From: JBBRXJ01 sp038248505
GTDB lineage: Bacteria > Bacteroidota > Bacteroidia > Bacteroidales > JBBRXJ01
Reading direction: 5' to 3'
Length of the DNA: 7,243 bases
NCBI GenBank assembly: GCA_038248505.1
Contig: JBBRXJ010000110.1
Coordinates: forward strand, 1 to 7,243
The notes beneath the pieces are model-generated. The model saw nothing but the letters and a program-made list of their open reading frames with translations, ran no database searches and was not told the DNA's origin. The position numbers were made by a program, and so were the translations under genes. Position 1 is the first letter of the stretch, and the number at the start of each line of letters is the position of its first letter. Positions 1 to 6,792 of this stretch are shown here, piece after piece.

Positions 1-1
1 G

Positions 2-1615
2 AGTCCTGTATTTGATGGAAATCTCAGAAGAGATGGTATATTCACATACATTTTAACAGTTACCGATAAGTATGCATGTACTGCAACTGCTGATGTTGTA
101 ATCATCATTGATAGTATTGCTACAAGTACAGTGGCTGATGACTCTATCGGTTATTGCAACACTAAGAATTTACTAAGTGCGGTACCTGATGGAACACCTA
201 CAAGCTATGCCTGGAGCCCAGCTACAGGATTAAGTAACGCTACCATATTGAGTCCAATACTCAGCGGAAGCGCATTAACGGATGGCGAGTTTACCTATAC
301 CTTAATCGTAACTGATAAGTACGGATGTACTGCTACAACAAATACAATAATTACCATTGACAGTGTTGAAACGTATACGGTAGGTGATGATTCTATTGGC
401 TACTGTAATACAAAATCACTTACGAGCGCAGTACCAGATGGAACGCCAGCGAGCTACTTATGGAGTCCTATTTTAGGTTTAAGTAATGCAGCTATTTTAA
501 GTCCTGTTGTTGATGCAAATCTCTTAACAGATGGTGTATTCACATACACCTTAACTGTAACCGATATCTACGGATGTACTGCAACAACTAGTACAACTAT
601 TACTGTTGACAGTATTGCTACAAGTACTATTGCCGATACAACGATTGGTCAATGTCATCCAATTAGTTTGTTGAGTAATGTACCAGATGGTACTCCAAGT
701 AGCTATGCATGGAGTCCAGCTATCGGATTATCATCATCAGCAGTATTAAGCCCTTCAATAAATGGCAATGTTTTATCAGCAGGAAATCATCCATATATAT
801 TAACTGTAACTGATATTTATTCTTGTACTGCTACAGCAATAGTTACTATTATAGTTGATCCGAACCCAACCATCAGTACAATGAATGATACCACCATTGG
901 TATATGTAAAAAGAATTTGGTGTTGAGAACAAATAGTACTGGTGTTGTTCCTGTTACTTTTGCTTGGAATAATTCTTCTCATTTGGATGACGCAGCAATT
1001 GAAGATCCTATGTTGATTGATCCCGTAGCTGGTATTACAGTTTATATTGTTACCATCACAGACAAGTATGCATGTGAGGATTATGATACGGTGAATATTT
1101 CAGTAAACGATTTATTGAACATCAGTATGAGAGCAGATACATTGATGGGCGTTTGTAATAAAAATTTACGATTGACAAATTCTGTATCTGGGGTTCGACC
1201 ATTTACTTATCAGTGGACTAACCCAACGCATCTTAATAGTGCAAGTGATTCAATACCTGTTGTAATTAATCCTCAAGTAGGACGCGTAACATACACCTTA
1301 ACAGTAACCGACGTTTACAGTTGTACGACACTTGATAGTGTGCATGTAAAATCAAATGGGTTACCAGATATAAATTTGACAAGCAACTCACCAATATGTG
1401 CAAATCAGGATATTCATTTATTTGAAAGTGGCGACAGTGCTGTAAGCTGGGCTTGGAGTGGTCCGTTAGCATATTCATCAACATTACAAAATCCAGTTCG
1501 TTTGAATGCAAACAACCTGATGAATGGTACGTATGCTGTTACTATCACCGACTTATATGGATGTACTGCAAATGCATCCACAGTATTTGTGGTGAATGTT
1601 AGACCTACTATTCCT
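2..1615 (+). repeat. Tandem PKD/Ig-like protein repeats, 83-residue (249-nt) period
   Basis: Repeat units start at 134, 383, 632, 884, 1133 and 1382, preceded by the second half of another unit at 2-133. Spacings are 249, 249, 252, 249 and 249 nt. Units 1-3 are the most alike (VPDGTP, then YxWSP near unit residues 25-29, LSP near 39-41, TVTDxYxC near 59-65). Units 4-6 are more diverged but keep the period. Every full unit carries two cysteines, at about unit residues 8 and 65, a likely intradomain disulfide in an exported protein. The linker DSIATST occurs after the partial unit and again after unit 2, 498 nt apart, which suggests duplication of a two-unit block. Confidence 0.9.
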
Positions 1616-3088
1616 ATTCCAATAGTTACACCAGTAAGCTGTTTTGGTTTTAATAATGGTAAAATTAATATTTCTCCAGCCTTAGGTTTAATGCCATATA
1701 CCTATCAATGGACCAATAGTGTACCAATAGTTATTGATAGTATTAATCAGGATATTGATAGTTTGATTGCCGATACCTATAGCATTACGGTTACAGATCA
1801 GAATACATGTACTTTCTCAGGCAGCTATATTGTTACTCAGCCCATATCATTTGTACTCGATTCAGCTATAATAACACCAGAAACATGTTATCATTTTAAT
1901 GATGGTCAAATTCAATTATATGTTTCAGGAGGTACAGCTCCGTATTATGTAATATGGATCGATAATTTGGCTATGAAGGATTCAATGTATAGAAGAAATC
2001 TTGTACCAACGACCTATATTGCATTTTTGAATGATGCTAATAATTGCAAATTGCCTAGTGTAGTGAAGAGTGTACCTGCCGCAACAGAGATTATTATTTC
2101 TGGAACAATGACGCATCTGTTGTGTAAAGATTCTGCCACCGCAGCTATTGTAATTGACAATGTGGCAGGAGGTACCCAACCTTATACTTCATATGCATGG
2201 AGTAATGGGGAAACAACAATCAATGTGAATTCCCTGGTTGAGGGACAATATATTATTACCGTAACAGATACTAAGGCCTGTGAAAAAACGGCAACTTATG
2301 ATATAACATCACCTGAGAGAATTGAATTGTATCCTGAAATTACCCATGTAACATGTAAGGGACAAAAAGATGGTAAGATTGATGTTGTTTCAATTGGTGG
2401 CGTACAGCCAATGGTTAGCTATGCATGGGCCGATGGCGATACAATAGTAGATCAAATGCGCACTGCAATGGATACGGGTACATATACGGTAACCGTATTT
2501 GACCAAAATAACTGTCCTATGGAAGCAAGTGGTTTAATAGTTACTGAACCTGACGCTTTGGTTGTTGAATTGGTCGATGTGATTAAACCATACTGCCCTG
2601 ATGTTTCTGATGGAGAAATTCGATTAAATGTTAGTGGTGGTACTGCACCTTATGTTATTAATTGGTCAAATGGTGCAGGTTTCGATTATTTTAATTCAGA
2701 ACTCGCCGCAGGTACGTACACCGCAACGGTAACCGATGCGCAAGGAACTTGTATTATTGATACCGCCTTTGTTCTTGAAAACGAAAAAGAAAATTGTATT
2801 GAAATACCAACGGTATTCTCACCAAATAATGATGGGGTAAATGATTATTGGAATTTGTATTCAACCGATGAATCAGATCGTACCTTACGATTGAATGACA
2901 TATATCCAAAATTACGTGTAGAGATATTTGACCGTTGGGGACAATTAATTTTCAAATCGAATGGTTATGAAGAACCATGGGATGGTACCTATAATGGATA
3001 CAAACTACCAATTGATAGTTACCATTACATCATCGATCTCAACAATGGTGATAGAGCATTTACAGGACAGATTACGATTCTTAGGTAG
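2..3088 (+). CDS. Giant T9SS-secreted surface protein with PKD-like and SprB-like repeats (5' partial)
   Basis: The reading frame is open from base 2, so the gene starts upstream; the GTG at 131 is an internal valine codon inside a repeat. The visible 1028 residues fall into three blocks. First, Ig-fold PKD-like repeats (2 to about 1615), each with an early Cys, a YxW core, a TVTD strand and a late YGC-type Cys. Second, five SprB-like repeats (about 1625-2780), with a TCxxxxDG-like start, GGTxPY, W and a VTD strand. Third, a C-terminal domain (about 2795-3085) with the IPTVFSPNNDGVND signature, FDRWGQ and PWDGTYNG, typical of the gliding-motility-associated CTD (TIGR04131/PF13585), a sorting signal for type IX secretion. 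Known relatives such as SprB are cell-surface or released adhesins, some of them moving on the surface during gliding. Adhesion is therefore the likely role, but the ligand is unknown. A terminator-like hairpin follows directly, so this gene ends its own transcript. Confidence 0.93.
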   Translation, partial: SPVFDGNLRRDGIFTYILTVTDKYACTATADVVIIIDSIATSTVADDSIGYCNTKNLLSAVPDGTPTSYAWSPATGLSNATILSPILSGSALTDGEFTYTLIVTDKYGCTATTNTIITIDSVETYTVGDDSIGYCNTKSLTSAVPDGTPASYLWSPILGLSNAAILSPVVDANLLTDGVFTYTLTVTDIYGCTATTSTTITVDSIATSTIADTTIGQCHPISLLSNVPDGTPSSYAWSPAIGLSSSAVLSPSINGNVLSAGNHPYILTVTDIYSCTATAIVTIIVDPNPTISTMNDTTIGICKKNLVLRTNSTGVVPVTFAWNNSSHLDDAAIEDPMLIDPVAGITVYIVTITDKYACEDYDTVNISVNDLLNISMRADTLMGVCNKNLRLTNSVSGVRPFTYQWTNPTHLNSASDSIPVVINPQVGRVTYTLTVTDVYSCTTLDSVHVKSNGLPDINLTSNSPICANQDIHLFESGDSAVSWAWSGPLAYSSTLQNPVRLNANNLMNGTYAVTITDLYGCTANASTVFVVNVRPTIPIPIVTPVSCFGFNNGKINISPALGLMPYTYQWTNSVPIVIDSINQDIDSLIADTYSITVTDQNTCTFSGSYIVTQPISFVLDSAIITPETCYHFNDGQIQLYVSGGTAPYYVIWIDNLAMKDSMYRRNLVPTTYIAFLNDANNCKLPSVVKSVPAATEIIISGTMTHLLCKDSATAAIVIDNVAGGTQPYTSYAWSNGETTINVNSLVEGQYIITVTDTKACEKTATYDITSPERIELYPEITHVTCKGQKDGKIDVVSIGGVQPMVSYAWADGDTIVDQMRTAMDTGTYTVTVFDQNNCPMEASGLIVTEPDALVVELVDVIKPYCPDVSDGEIRLNVSGGTAPYVINWSNGAGFDYFNSELAAGTYTATVTDAQGTCIIDTAFVLENEKENCIEIPTVFSPNNDGVNDYWNLYSTDESDRTLRLNDIYPKLRVEIFDRWGQLIFKSNGYEEPWDGTYNGYKLPIDSYHYIIDLNNGDRAFTGQITILR
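1625..2780 (+). repeat. Five SprB-like protein repeats (about 80 residues each)
   Basis: Five units are anchored on cysteine codons at 1640, 1886, 2123, 2354 and 2594, spaced 246, 237, 231 and 240 nt. Each unit reads roughly as TxxxC, several residues, DG or NG plus I, a short strand, GG or GL with PY, a W, a GTY/ADTY/GQY turn, then a VTD-type strand with a second Cys (as in NNC, KAC, NTC). This is the pattern of the SprB repeat family (PF13573) of Bacteroidetes surface proteins. Unlike the preceding block, the spacing varies and the DNA copies have diverged, so this block looks older. It joins the PKD-like repeats to the sorting domain. Confidence 0.8.
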
Positions 3089-3090
3089 GT

Positions 3091-3154
3091 AGATTTAAGA
3101 TGTGAGATTGGAGATGGATGCCACAATCTCCAATCTTCCATCTAAATCTTTTTT
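3091..3154 (+). terminator. Rho-independent-type terminator after the adhesin gene
   Basis: The left arm 3091-3115 (AGATTTAAGATG continuing to GATTGGAGAT) pairs with the right arm 3126-3149 over about 24 positions with a few mismatches or bulges. The loop is about 10 nt, and six T (3149-3154) end the structure. It begins 2 nt after the stop codon of the upstream gene, where a terminator is expected. The arms are AT-rich and built from AGATT/GAGAT-like words rather than a short GC-rich stem. The hairpin is nearly symmetrical, but the T-run lies only on the + strand 3' side and the left arm has no matching A-run before it, so it reads as unidirectional. Confidence 0.75.
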
Positions 3155-3202
3155 GTTATTTCTACTGATATTATGTCTTGGATTAGGAAGCGCTTCATAA
3201 AA

Positions 3203-3289
3203 AGAGGCACGTTTTATTATAACATTTTTAAATGTTATAATTTTAATTTTGTGCATTAGTTACACAAAATTATCCAATAAAACGACTCT
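3203..3289. repeat. Compact multi-branched inverted-repeat element
   Basis: An outer stem forms between 3210-3218 (CGTTTTATT) and 3276-3284 (AATAAAACG), and continues past a small bulge as AGAG (3203-3206) with CTCT (3286-3289). Enclosed are a 12-bp perfect hairpin, 3216-3227 with 3230-3241, loop TT, and a 10-bp perfect hairpin, 3244-3253 with 3263-3272, loop 9 nt. The outer stem and first hairpin share 3 nt, so a junction with a 6-bp outer stem plus the AGAG/CTCT extension is the consistent fold. It could be a structured 5' leader of the operon, a protein-binding DNA site, or a very small element with imperfect terminal inverted repeats. No target-site duplication is evident. Confidence 0.5.
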
Positions 3290-3401
3290 ACCGCGGTTGG
3301 CAATCGCCATAAATTAAAGGCTTTTTTAGCGTAAATATTTTTCGTATCCTATCGAGAATCTATTGTATATTTACATTTTAAAACCCTTTATTTTTTCTAA
3401 G

Positions 3402-5282
3402 ATGACTCGTTTAAATAGTAAGACGTTTTTGTTTTTTACATTATGTAATTTCAATATTTTTATTGGTTTATGCACAACAATACCATCGTTTGATGTTTTA
3501 GTTATTGGTGGCGGAGCAAGCGGTATCGCAGCCGGTGTACAGTCTGCCCGTATGGGAGCCAAAACATTAATTATTGAGGAAACAACTTGGTTAGGTGGTA
3601 TGCTTACTGCCGCTGGTGTAAGTGCTATTGACGGTAATAAACAATTACCCTCTGGTTTTTTTGGTGAGTTCAGAGTGGCGCTCTCAAAGTACTATGGAGC
3701 CGATTCGTTATTAAGTACCGGATGGGTGAGTGATGTCCTTTTTGAACCCTCCGTCGGAAATATAATTCTAAAAGATTTTGCTGCCAAAGAAGAAAGTCTT
3801 TCAATTTTGTATAGTACCATTGTTGAAAAAGTTGAAAAGATAGATAATCGTTGGTATGTGCATATTCGCGGCAATCAGCAGACACAAACTATTAAAGCCA
3901 TTTGTTTAATTGATGCTACTGAGTTAGGTGATATAGCAAAAGCCTGTGGCGTGAACTACGATATTGGAATGGATTCGCGCAATACAACAGGCGAATCTAT
4001 TGCGCCTGATAAATCGAATAGCATTATTCAAGATTTGACCTATGTAGCTATTCTTAAGAATTATGGAAGAGATATGACTATTAATAGGCCAGTGGGATAT
4101 GATTCTACCGCTTTCGCGTGTGCATGCGCCAATAAGAATTGTATTAATAGCACCAATAAATTTCTTTGGTCGAAAGACAAAATGTTAAATTATGGTAAGT
4201 TGCCAAATAATAAATACATGATAAATTGGCCTATTCAAGGGAATGATTACTATCTGAATTTAATCGAAAAAACACCAGTGCAAAGAGAAGAAGCTTTGAA
4301 AAAGGCAAAAGATTTTACGCTTTGCTTTCTTTATTTTATTCAGAAGGAATTGGGATTTAGTACCCTTTATTTAGCAGATGATGAATTTCCTACCTCAGAT
4401 TTATTTCCTCTTATTCCATATCATCGCGAATCAAGACGTATTGATGGTTTGGTACGCTTTACAGTAAATGATATAACGATGCCTTTCTCTCAGCCTCACG
4501 CTCTTTATAGAACCTCTATTGCTGTTGGCGATTATCCGGTAGATCATCATCATAACCGATTCGTTGGTTCAGATACTTTACCACAATTGCATTTTTATCC
4601 TATACCATCTTATGGCTTACCCTTAGGTACTATAATTCCAAAAAATGTTAATGGCTTACTTGTTGTTGAGAAATCCATTTCTGTTAGCAATATTGTGAAT
4701 GGATCAACTCGTCTTCAACCAGTGGTATTGCAGATTGGACAAGCAGCAGGAGCATTAGCTGCACTTTCCATTAAACAAAAAAAAGAGCTTTCTGAAGTAG
4801 CTGTTCGAGACGTTCAGAGCGCATTGCTTGAAAGCGGGTCTTATCTTTTACCATACCTCGATGTATCAAATGAAAGTAAGCTTTTTAAACCATTGCAACG
4901 TATAGGATCTACAGGGATATTAAAAGGTATTGGTAAAAATGTGGCTTGGTCAAATCAATTTTGGTTTCGTGCTGATACGCTATTATTAAAAAATGAATTG
5001 AGTGGATTATTGGATTATTATCCGTATATTCATTTTGAGAATACCCCCAGTACACTTACAATACAAGAAGCATTAAATTATATTAAAAACATTGCCATGC
5101 ACGAAAACATTGAGATTAGCGATATTACAATATTGGCGAAATCTATTTTTATAGAGTATGATTTAGCTGATTTTAATGTTTTACGTTCCATTCTTCGAAG
5201 TGAAATGGCTGTATTACTTGATCAAATACTTGATCCTTTTTCAAACAAAAAAATAGATTTATTTGGGACTATAATACAATAA
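3402..5282 (+). CDS. Exported FAD-dependent oxidoreductase (PF12831-type) with SLH-like C-terminal tail
   Basis: The predicted protein has 626 residues. Residues 30-41 are the FAD-binding strand and loop (FDVLVIGGGASG, the GxGxxG motif at 36-41), with the ribose-binding acid at about E59 after TLII. GGMLTAAG follows at 65-72, and a second conserved FAD-contact block, NGSTRLQPVVLQIGQAAGA, around residues 433-451 is typical of the PF12831 family; substrates of most members are unknown. The ATG at 3402 was chosen because it gives a short basic N-terminus (MTRLNSK) and a hydrophobic stretch (about residues 8-24), a Sec-type leader or anchor. A TTG at 3363 would add 13 residues. There is no twin arginine, and the cysteine at 24 is not in a good lipobox. 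Residues about 485-610 resemble S-layer-homology repeats. The stop lies 3 nt before the next gene, so the two are almost certainly co-transcribed. Confidence 0.87.
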   Translation: MTRLNSKTFLFFTLCNFNIFIGLCTTIPSFDVLVIGGGASGIAAGVQSARMGAKTLIIEETTWLGGMLTAAGVSAIDGNKQLPSGFFGEFRVALSKYYGADSLLSTGWVSDVLFEPSVGNIILKDFAAKEESLSILYSTIVEKVEKIDNRWYVHIRGNQQTQTIKAICLIDATELGDIAKACGVNYDIGMDSRNTTGESIAPDKSNSIIQDLTYVAILKNYGRDMTINRPVGYDSTAFACACANKNCINSTNKFLWSKDKMLNYGKLPNNKYMINWPIQGNDYYLNLIEKTPVQREEALKKAKDFTLCFLYFIQKELGFSTLYLADDEFPTSDLFPLIPYHRESRRIDGLVRFTVNDITMPFSQPHALYRTSIAVGDYPVDHHHNRFVGSDTLPQLHFYPIPSYGLPLGTIIPKNVNGLLVVEKSISVSNIVNGSTRLQPVVLQIGQAAGALAALSIKQKKELSEVAVRDVQSALLESGSYLLPYLDVSNESKLFKPLQRIGSTGILKGIGKNVAWSNQFWFRADTLLLKNELSGLLDYYPYIHFENTPSTLTIQEALNYIKNIAMHENIEISDITILAKSIFIEYDLADFNVLRSILRSEMAVLLDQILDPFSNKKIDLFGTIIQ

Positions 5283-5285
5283 GTT

Positions 5286-6386
5286 ATGAACACAAACAAT
5301 CGTCGTGATTTTATGAAGAAGTTAACTTTGGCTAGTGCTTCAACTGTAGCCTTTTCATCACAAGCTTTTTCTACTGGTTCCAGTCATTTGCTGTCAGATG
5401 ATAAATCATTAAATACTAAAATTAGTACAAATAATTCGAATGGGCTTTTAATAACAGGCACTTTTTTGGATGAGATATCACACGATATTCCTCATCAAAA
5501 TTGGGGTGAAAAAGAATGGGATCAGGACTTTAAATACATGAAAGCCATTGGTATTGATACGGTCATACTTATTCGATCAGGATATCGAAAGTTTATTAGC
5601 TATCCCTCCAAATATCTTTTATCAAAAGGCTGTTACGCGCCGTCTTATGATTTGTTGGATTTGTATTTGCGTTTGGCCGATAAGTATGATATGAAATTTT
5701 ATTTTGGTTTGTATGACTCAGGAAAATATTGGGACACGGGCGATATTTCTATGGAAATTGAAGACAATAAATATGTGATTGACGAGGTTTGGAAAGACTA
5801 TGGGAATAAGTATAAAAGTTTTCAAGGTTGGTACATAAGTGGAGAGATAAGCAGAAATACAAAAGGAGCGATACCTAGTTTTCGTGCAATGGGCAAACAG
5901 TGTAAAGATGTTTCAGGAGGTCTCCCAACATTTATTTCACCGTGGATTGATGGGAAGAAATCGGTAGCAGCATCCTCTTCAAATATTAGCAAAACAGATG
6001 CTGTATCTATTCAAGAACACGAAAAAGATTGGGATGAGATTTTTGATGGTATTCACGATGTTGTTGATGCATGCGCTTTTCAGGATGGACATATTGATTA
6101 CAATGAGCTCGACGCATTTTTTGAAGTAAACAAAAGGTTGGCAAAAAAATATGGCATGCAGTGTTGGACGAATGCTGAAACATTGGATCGGGATATGCCC
6201 ATAAAGTTCTTTCCGATAAAATTTGATAAACTACGACTAAAGCTAGAGGCTGCAAAACGTGCAGGTTTTGATAAAGCGATTACCTTTGAGTTTTCACATT
6301 TTATGAGTCCCCAATCGTGTTATTTACAGGCAGGTAATTTGTATAATAGATATAAAGAGTATTTTAAAATTGATTCTGTAAAATGA
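5286..6386 (+). CDS. Exported DUF4434 protein, glycosidase-like TIM barrel, Tat-type leader
   Basis: The protein has 366 residues. The N-terminus NRRDFMKKLTLASAS (residues 5-19) matches the twin-arginine pattern RRxFMK followed by a mild hydrophobic stretch, so Tat export is likely. From G53 the sequence GLLITGTFLDEISHD, then W..KEWDQDFKYMKAIGIDTVILI, matches my recollection of the DUF4434 family (PF14488), predicted to form a TIM barrel related to glycoside hydrolases. GWYISGE places E187 at the end of a likely strand, NAE places E298 near a late strand, and FEFSHF (E335) ends the barrel. E187 and E298 are candidate catalytic acids by analogy with clan GH-A, but this is not proven. The ATG is 3 nt after the preceding stop, and the gene closes the operon. 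A T-rich stretch follows without a clear stem. Substrate unknown. Confidence 0.85.
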   Translation: MNTNNRRDFMKKLTLASASTVAFSSQAFSTGSSHLLSDDKSLNTKISTNNSNGLLITGTFLDEISHDIPHQNWGEKEWDQDFKYMKAIGIDTVILIRSGYRKFISYPSKYLLSKGCYAPSYDLLDLYLRLADKYDMKFYFGLYDSGKYWDTGDISMEIEDNKYVIDEVWKDYGNKYKSFQGWYISGEISRNTKGAIPSFRAMGKQCKDVSGGLPTFISPWIDGKKSVAASSSNISKTDAVSIQEHEKDWDEIFDGIHDVVDACAFQDGHIDYNELDAFFEVNKRLAKKYGMQCWTNAETLDRDMPIKFFPIKFDKLRLKLEAAKRAGFDKAITFEFSHFMSPQSCYLQAGNLYNRYKEYFKIDSVK

Positions 6387-6468
6387 TAGATTTTTATTTT
6401 TTTGTCGACACGCATTATAATAATGATTCTGCACAATTGTACACCACTTAGATATTTACTGATTTATA

Positions 6469-6576
6469 ATGAAAGCAGAGCTCTTATATATCAATGAAAG
6501 CACGACGCTGAGGTGGCACATTGAGTTTTTCACCGCGGCGAATGCCTCAGCCACCTACTTTGGTATTTTAGAATGA
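6469..6576 (+). CDS. Possible small ORF (35 residues), unrecognised
   Basis: An ATG-to-TGA frame encodes a 35-residue peptide beginning MKAELLYINESTTLRW and ending TYFGILE. I do not recognise it. In its favour, the composition is protein-like (mixed charged, aromatic and small residues), and the ORF lies on an island of about 57% GC (6500-6560) inside an AT-rich gap, which non-coding DNA here would not be expected to show. Against it, the ORF is short, has no obvious ribosome-binding site, and the island also carries inverted repeats that could explain the composition. It could be a small protein, a gene remnant, or chance. Confidence 0.25.
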   Translation: MKAELLYINESTTLRWHIEFFTAANASATYFGILE

Positions 6577-6760
6577 TATTTGTGTTTGGTGTATCAGTAT
6601 GCATAATCAAATAATAATAAACCGAACACCCTCTTAATCGTTCGATCAAGTATATTTTGTTTTTCACAAAAGCCTGCGTGATAAGTACCTCCCCAAAAAA
6701 AACTAGACTCTTTATCAGTCAACTATCCAATAAGATATGACCTTTACTCTGCACCTTCTT

Positions 6761-6792
6761 ATATAAATGTGTGATTTATGTAACATTTATAT
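6761..6792. promoter_or_regulatory. Perfect 10-bp inverted repeat upstream of cheR
   Basis: ATATAAATGT (6761-6770) and its exact reverse complement ACATTTATAT (6783-6792) are separated by 12 nt and end 47 nt before the cheR start codon. The spacing fits either a leader hairpin or a dimeric regulator site. No T-run follows, so it is not a terminator. The arms are AT-rich, so chance is not excluded. Confidence 0.35.

Larger units (their letters stand above)
3089..3401. other. Intergenic region between adhesin and FAD-oxidoreductase operon
   Basis: This 313-nt gap holds the terminator-like hairpin (3091-3154) and a branched inverted-repeat element (3203-3289). It also has a 10-nt palindrome GAAGCGCTTC at 3187-3196 and a CCGCGG at 3291-3296. 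It must contain the promoter of the downstream operon, but I found no convincing pair of Bacteroidetes promoter boxes (TTG plus TAnnTTTG at the usual spacing). No protein-like ORF was seen. Confidence 0.7.

Noticed and set aside
131..133. GTG as the start of the adhesin gene
   Set aside because: The frame is open back to base 2 with the same repeat pattern (FTY, TVTDKYAC, DSIATST), so the gene begins upstream and this is a valine codon within a linker.
2..1615. CRISPR array or DNA-level satellite
   Set aside because: The 249-nt periodicity is in frame, encodes a recognisable Ig-like fold and drifts at the DNA level; unit length and lack of spacers rule out CRISPR.
800..2179. Minus-strand open frames within the adhesin gene
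   Set aside because: Their peptides are Cys/His/Ser-rich antisense readings of the repeats, with no domain-like pattern, and they lie wholly inside a well-supported gene.
3244..3251. TAATTTTG as a Bacteroidetes -7 promoter box for the redox operon
   Set aside because: It matches TAnnTTTG, but no TTG-type box lies at the expected distance upstream and the bases are fully used in the left arm of a perfect hairpin; too weak to annotate.
3363..3365. TTG as start of the FAD oxidoreductase
   Set aside because: The ATG at 3402 in the same frame gives a conventional leader length just before the FAD-binding strand; the extra 13 residues look like translated leader sequence.
3371..3885. Minus-strand open frames over the start of the FAD oxidoreductase
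   Set aside because: They overlap the conserved FAD-binding region on the other strand and show no recognisable protein features.
6007..6255. Minus-strand 82-codon frame inside the DUF4434 gene
   Set aside because: Antisense shadow of a conserved barrel-coding region; composition is not protein-like.
6430..6443. Near-palindrome around ACAATTGT as an operator
   Set aside because: Twelve of fourteen positions are symmetric, but it is a single AT-rich site far from any clear promoter; not enough to call a regulator site.
6623..6655. tRNA-like T-loop word (GTTCGATC) in the gap before cheR
   Set aside because: No flanking T-stem, anticodon arm or acceptor stem can be paired around it.
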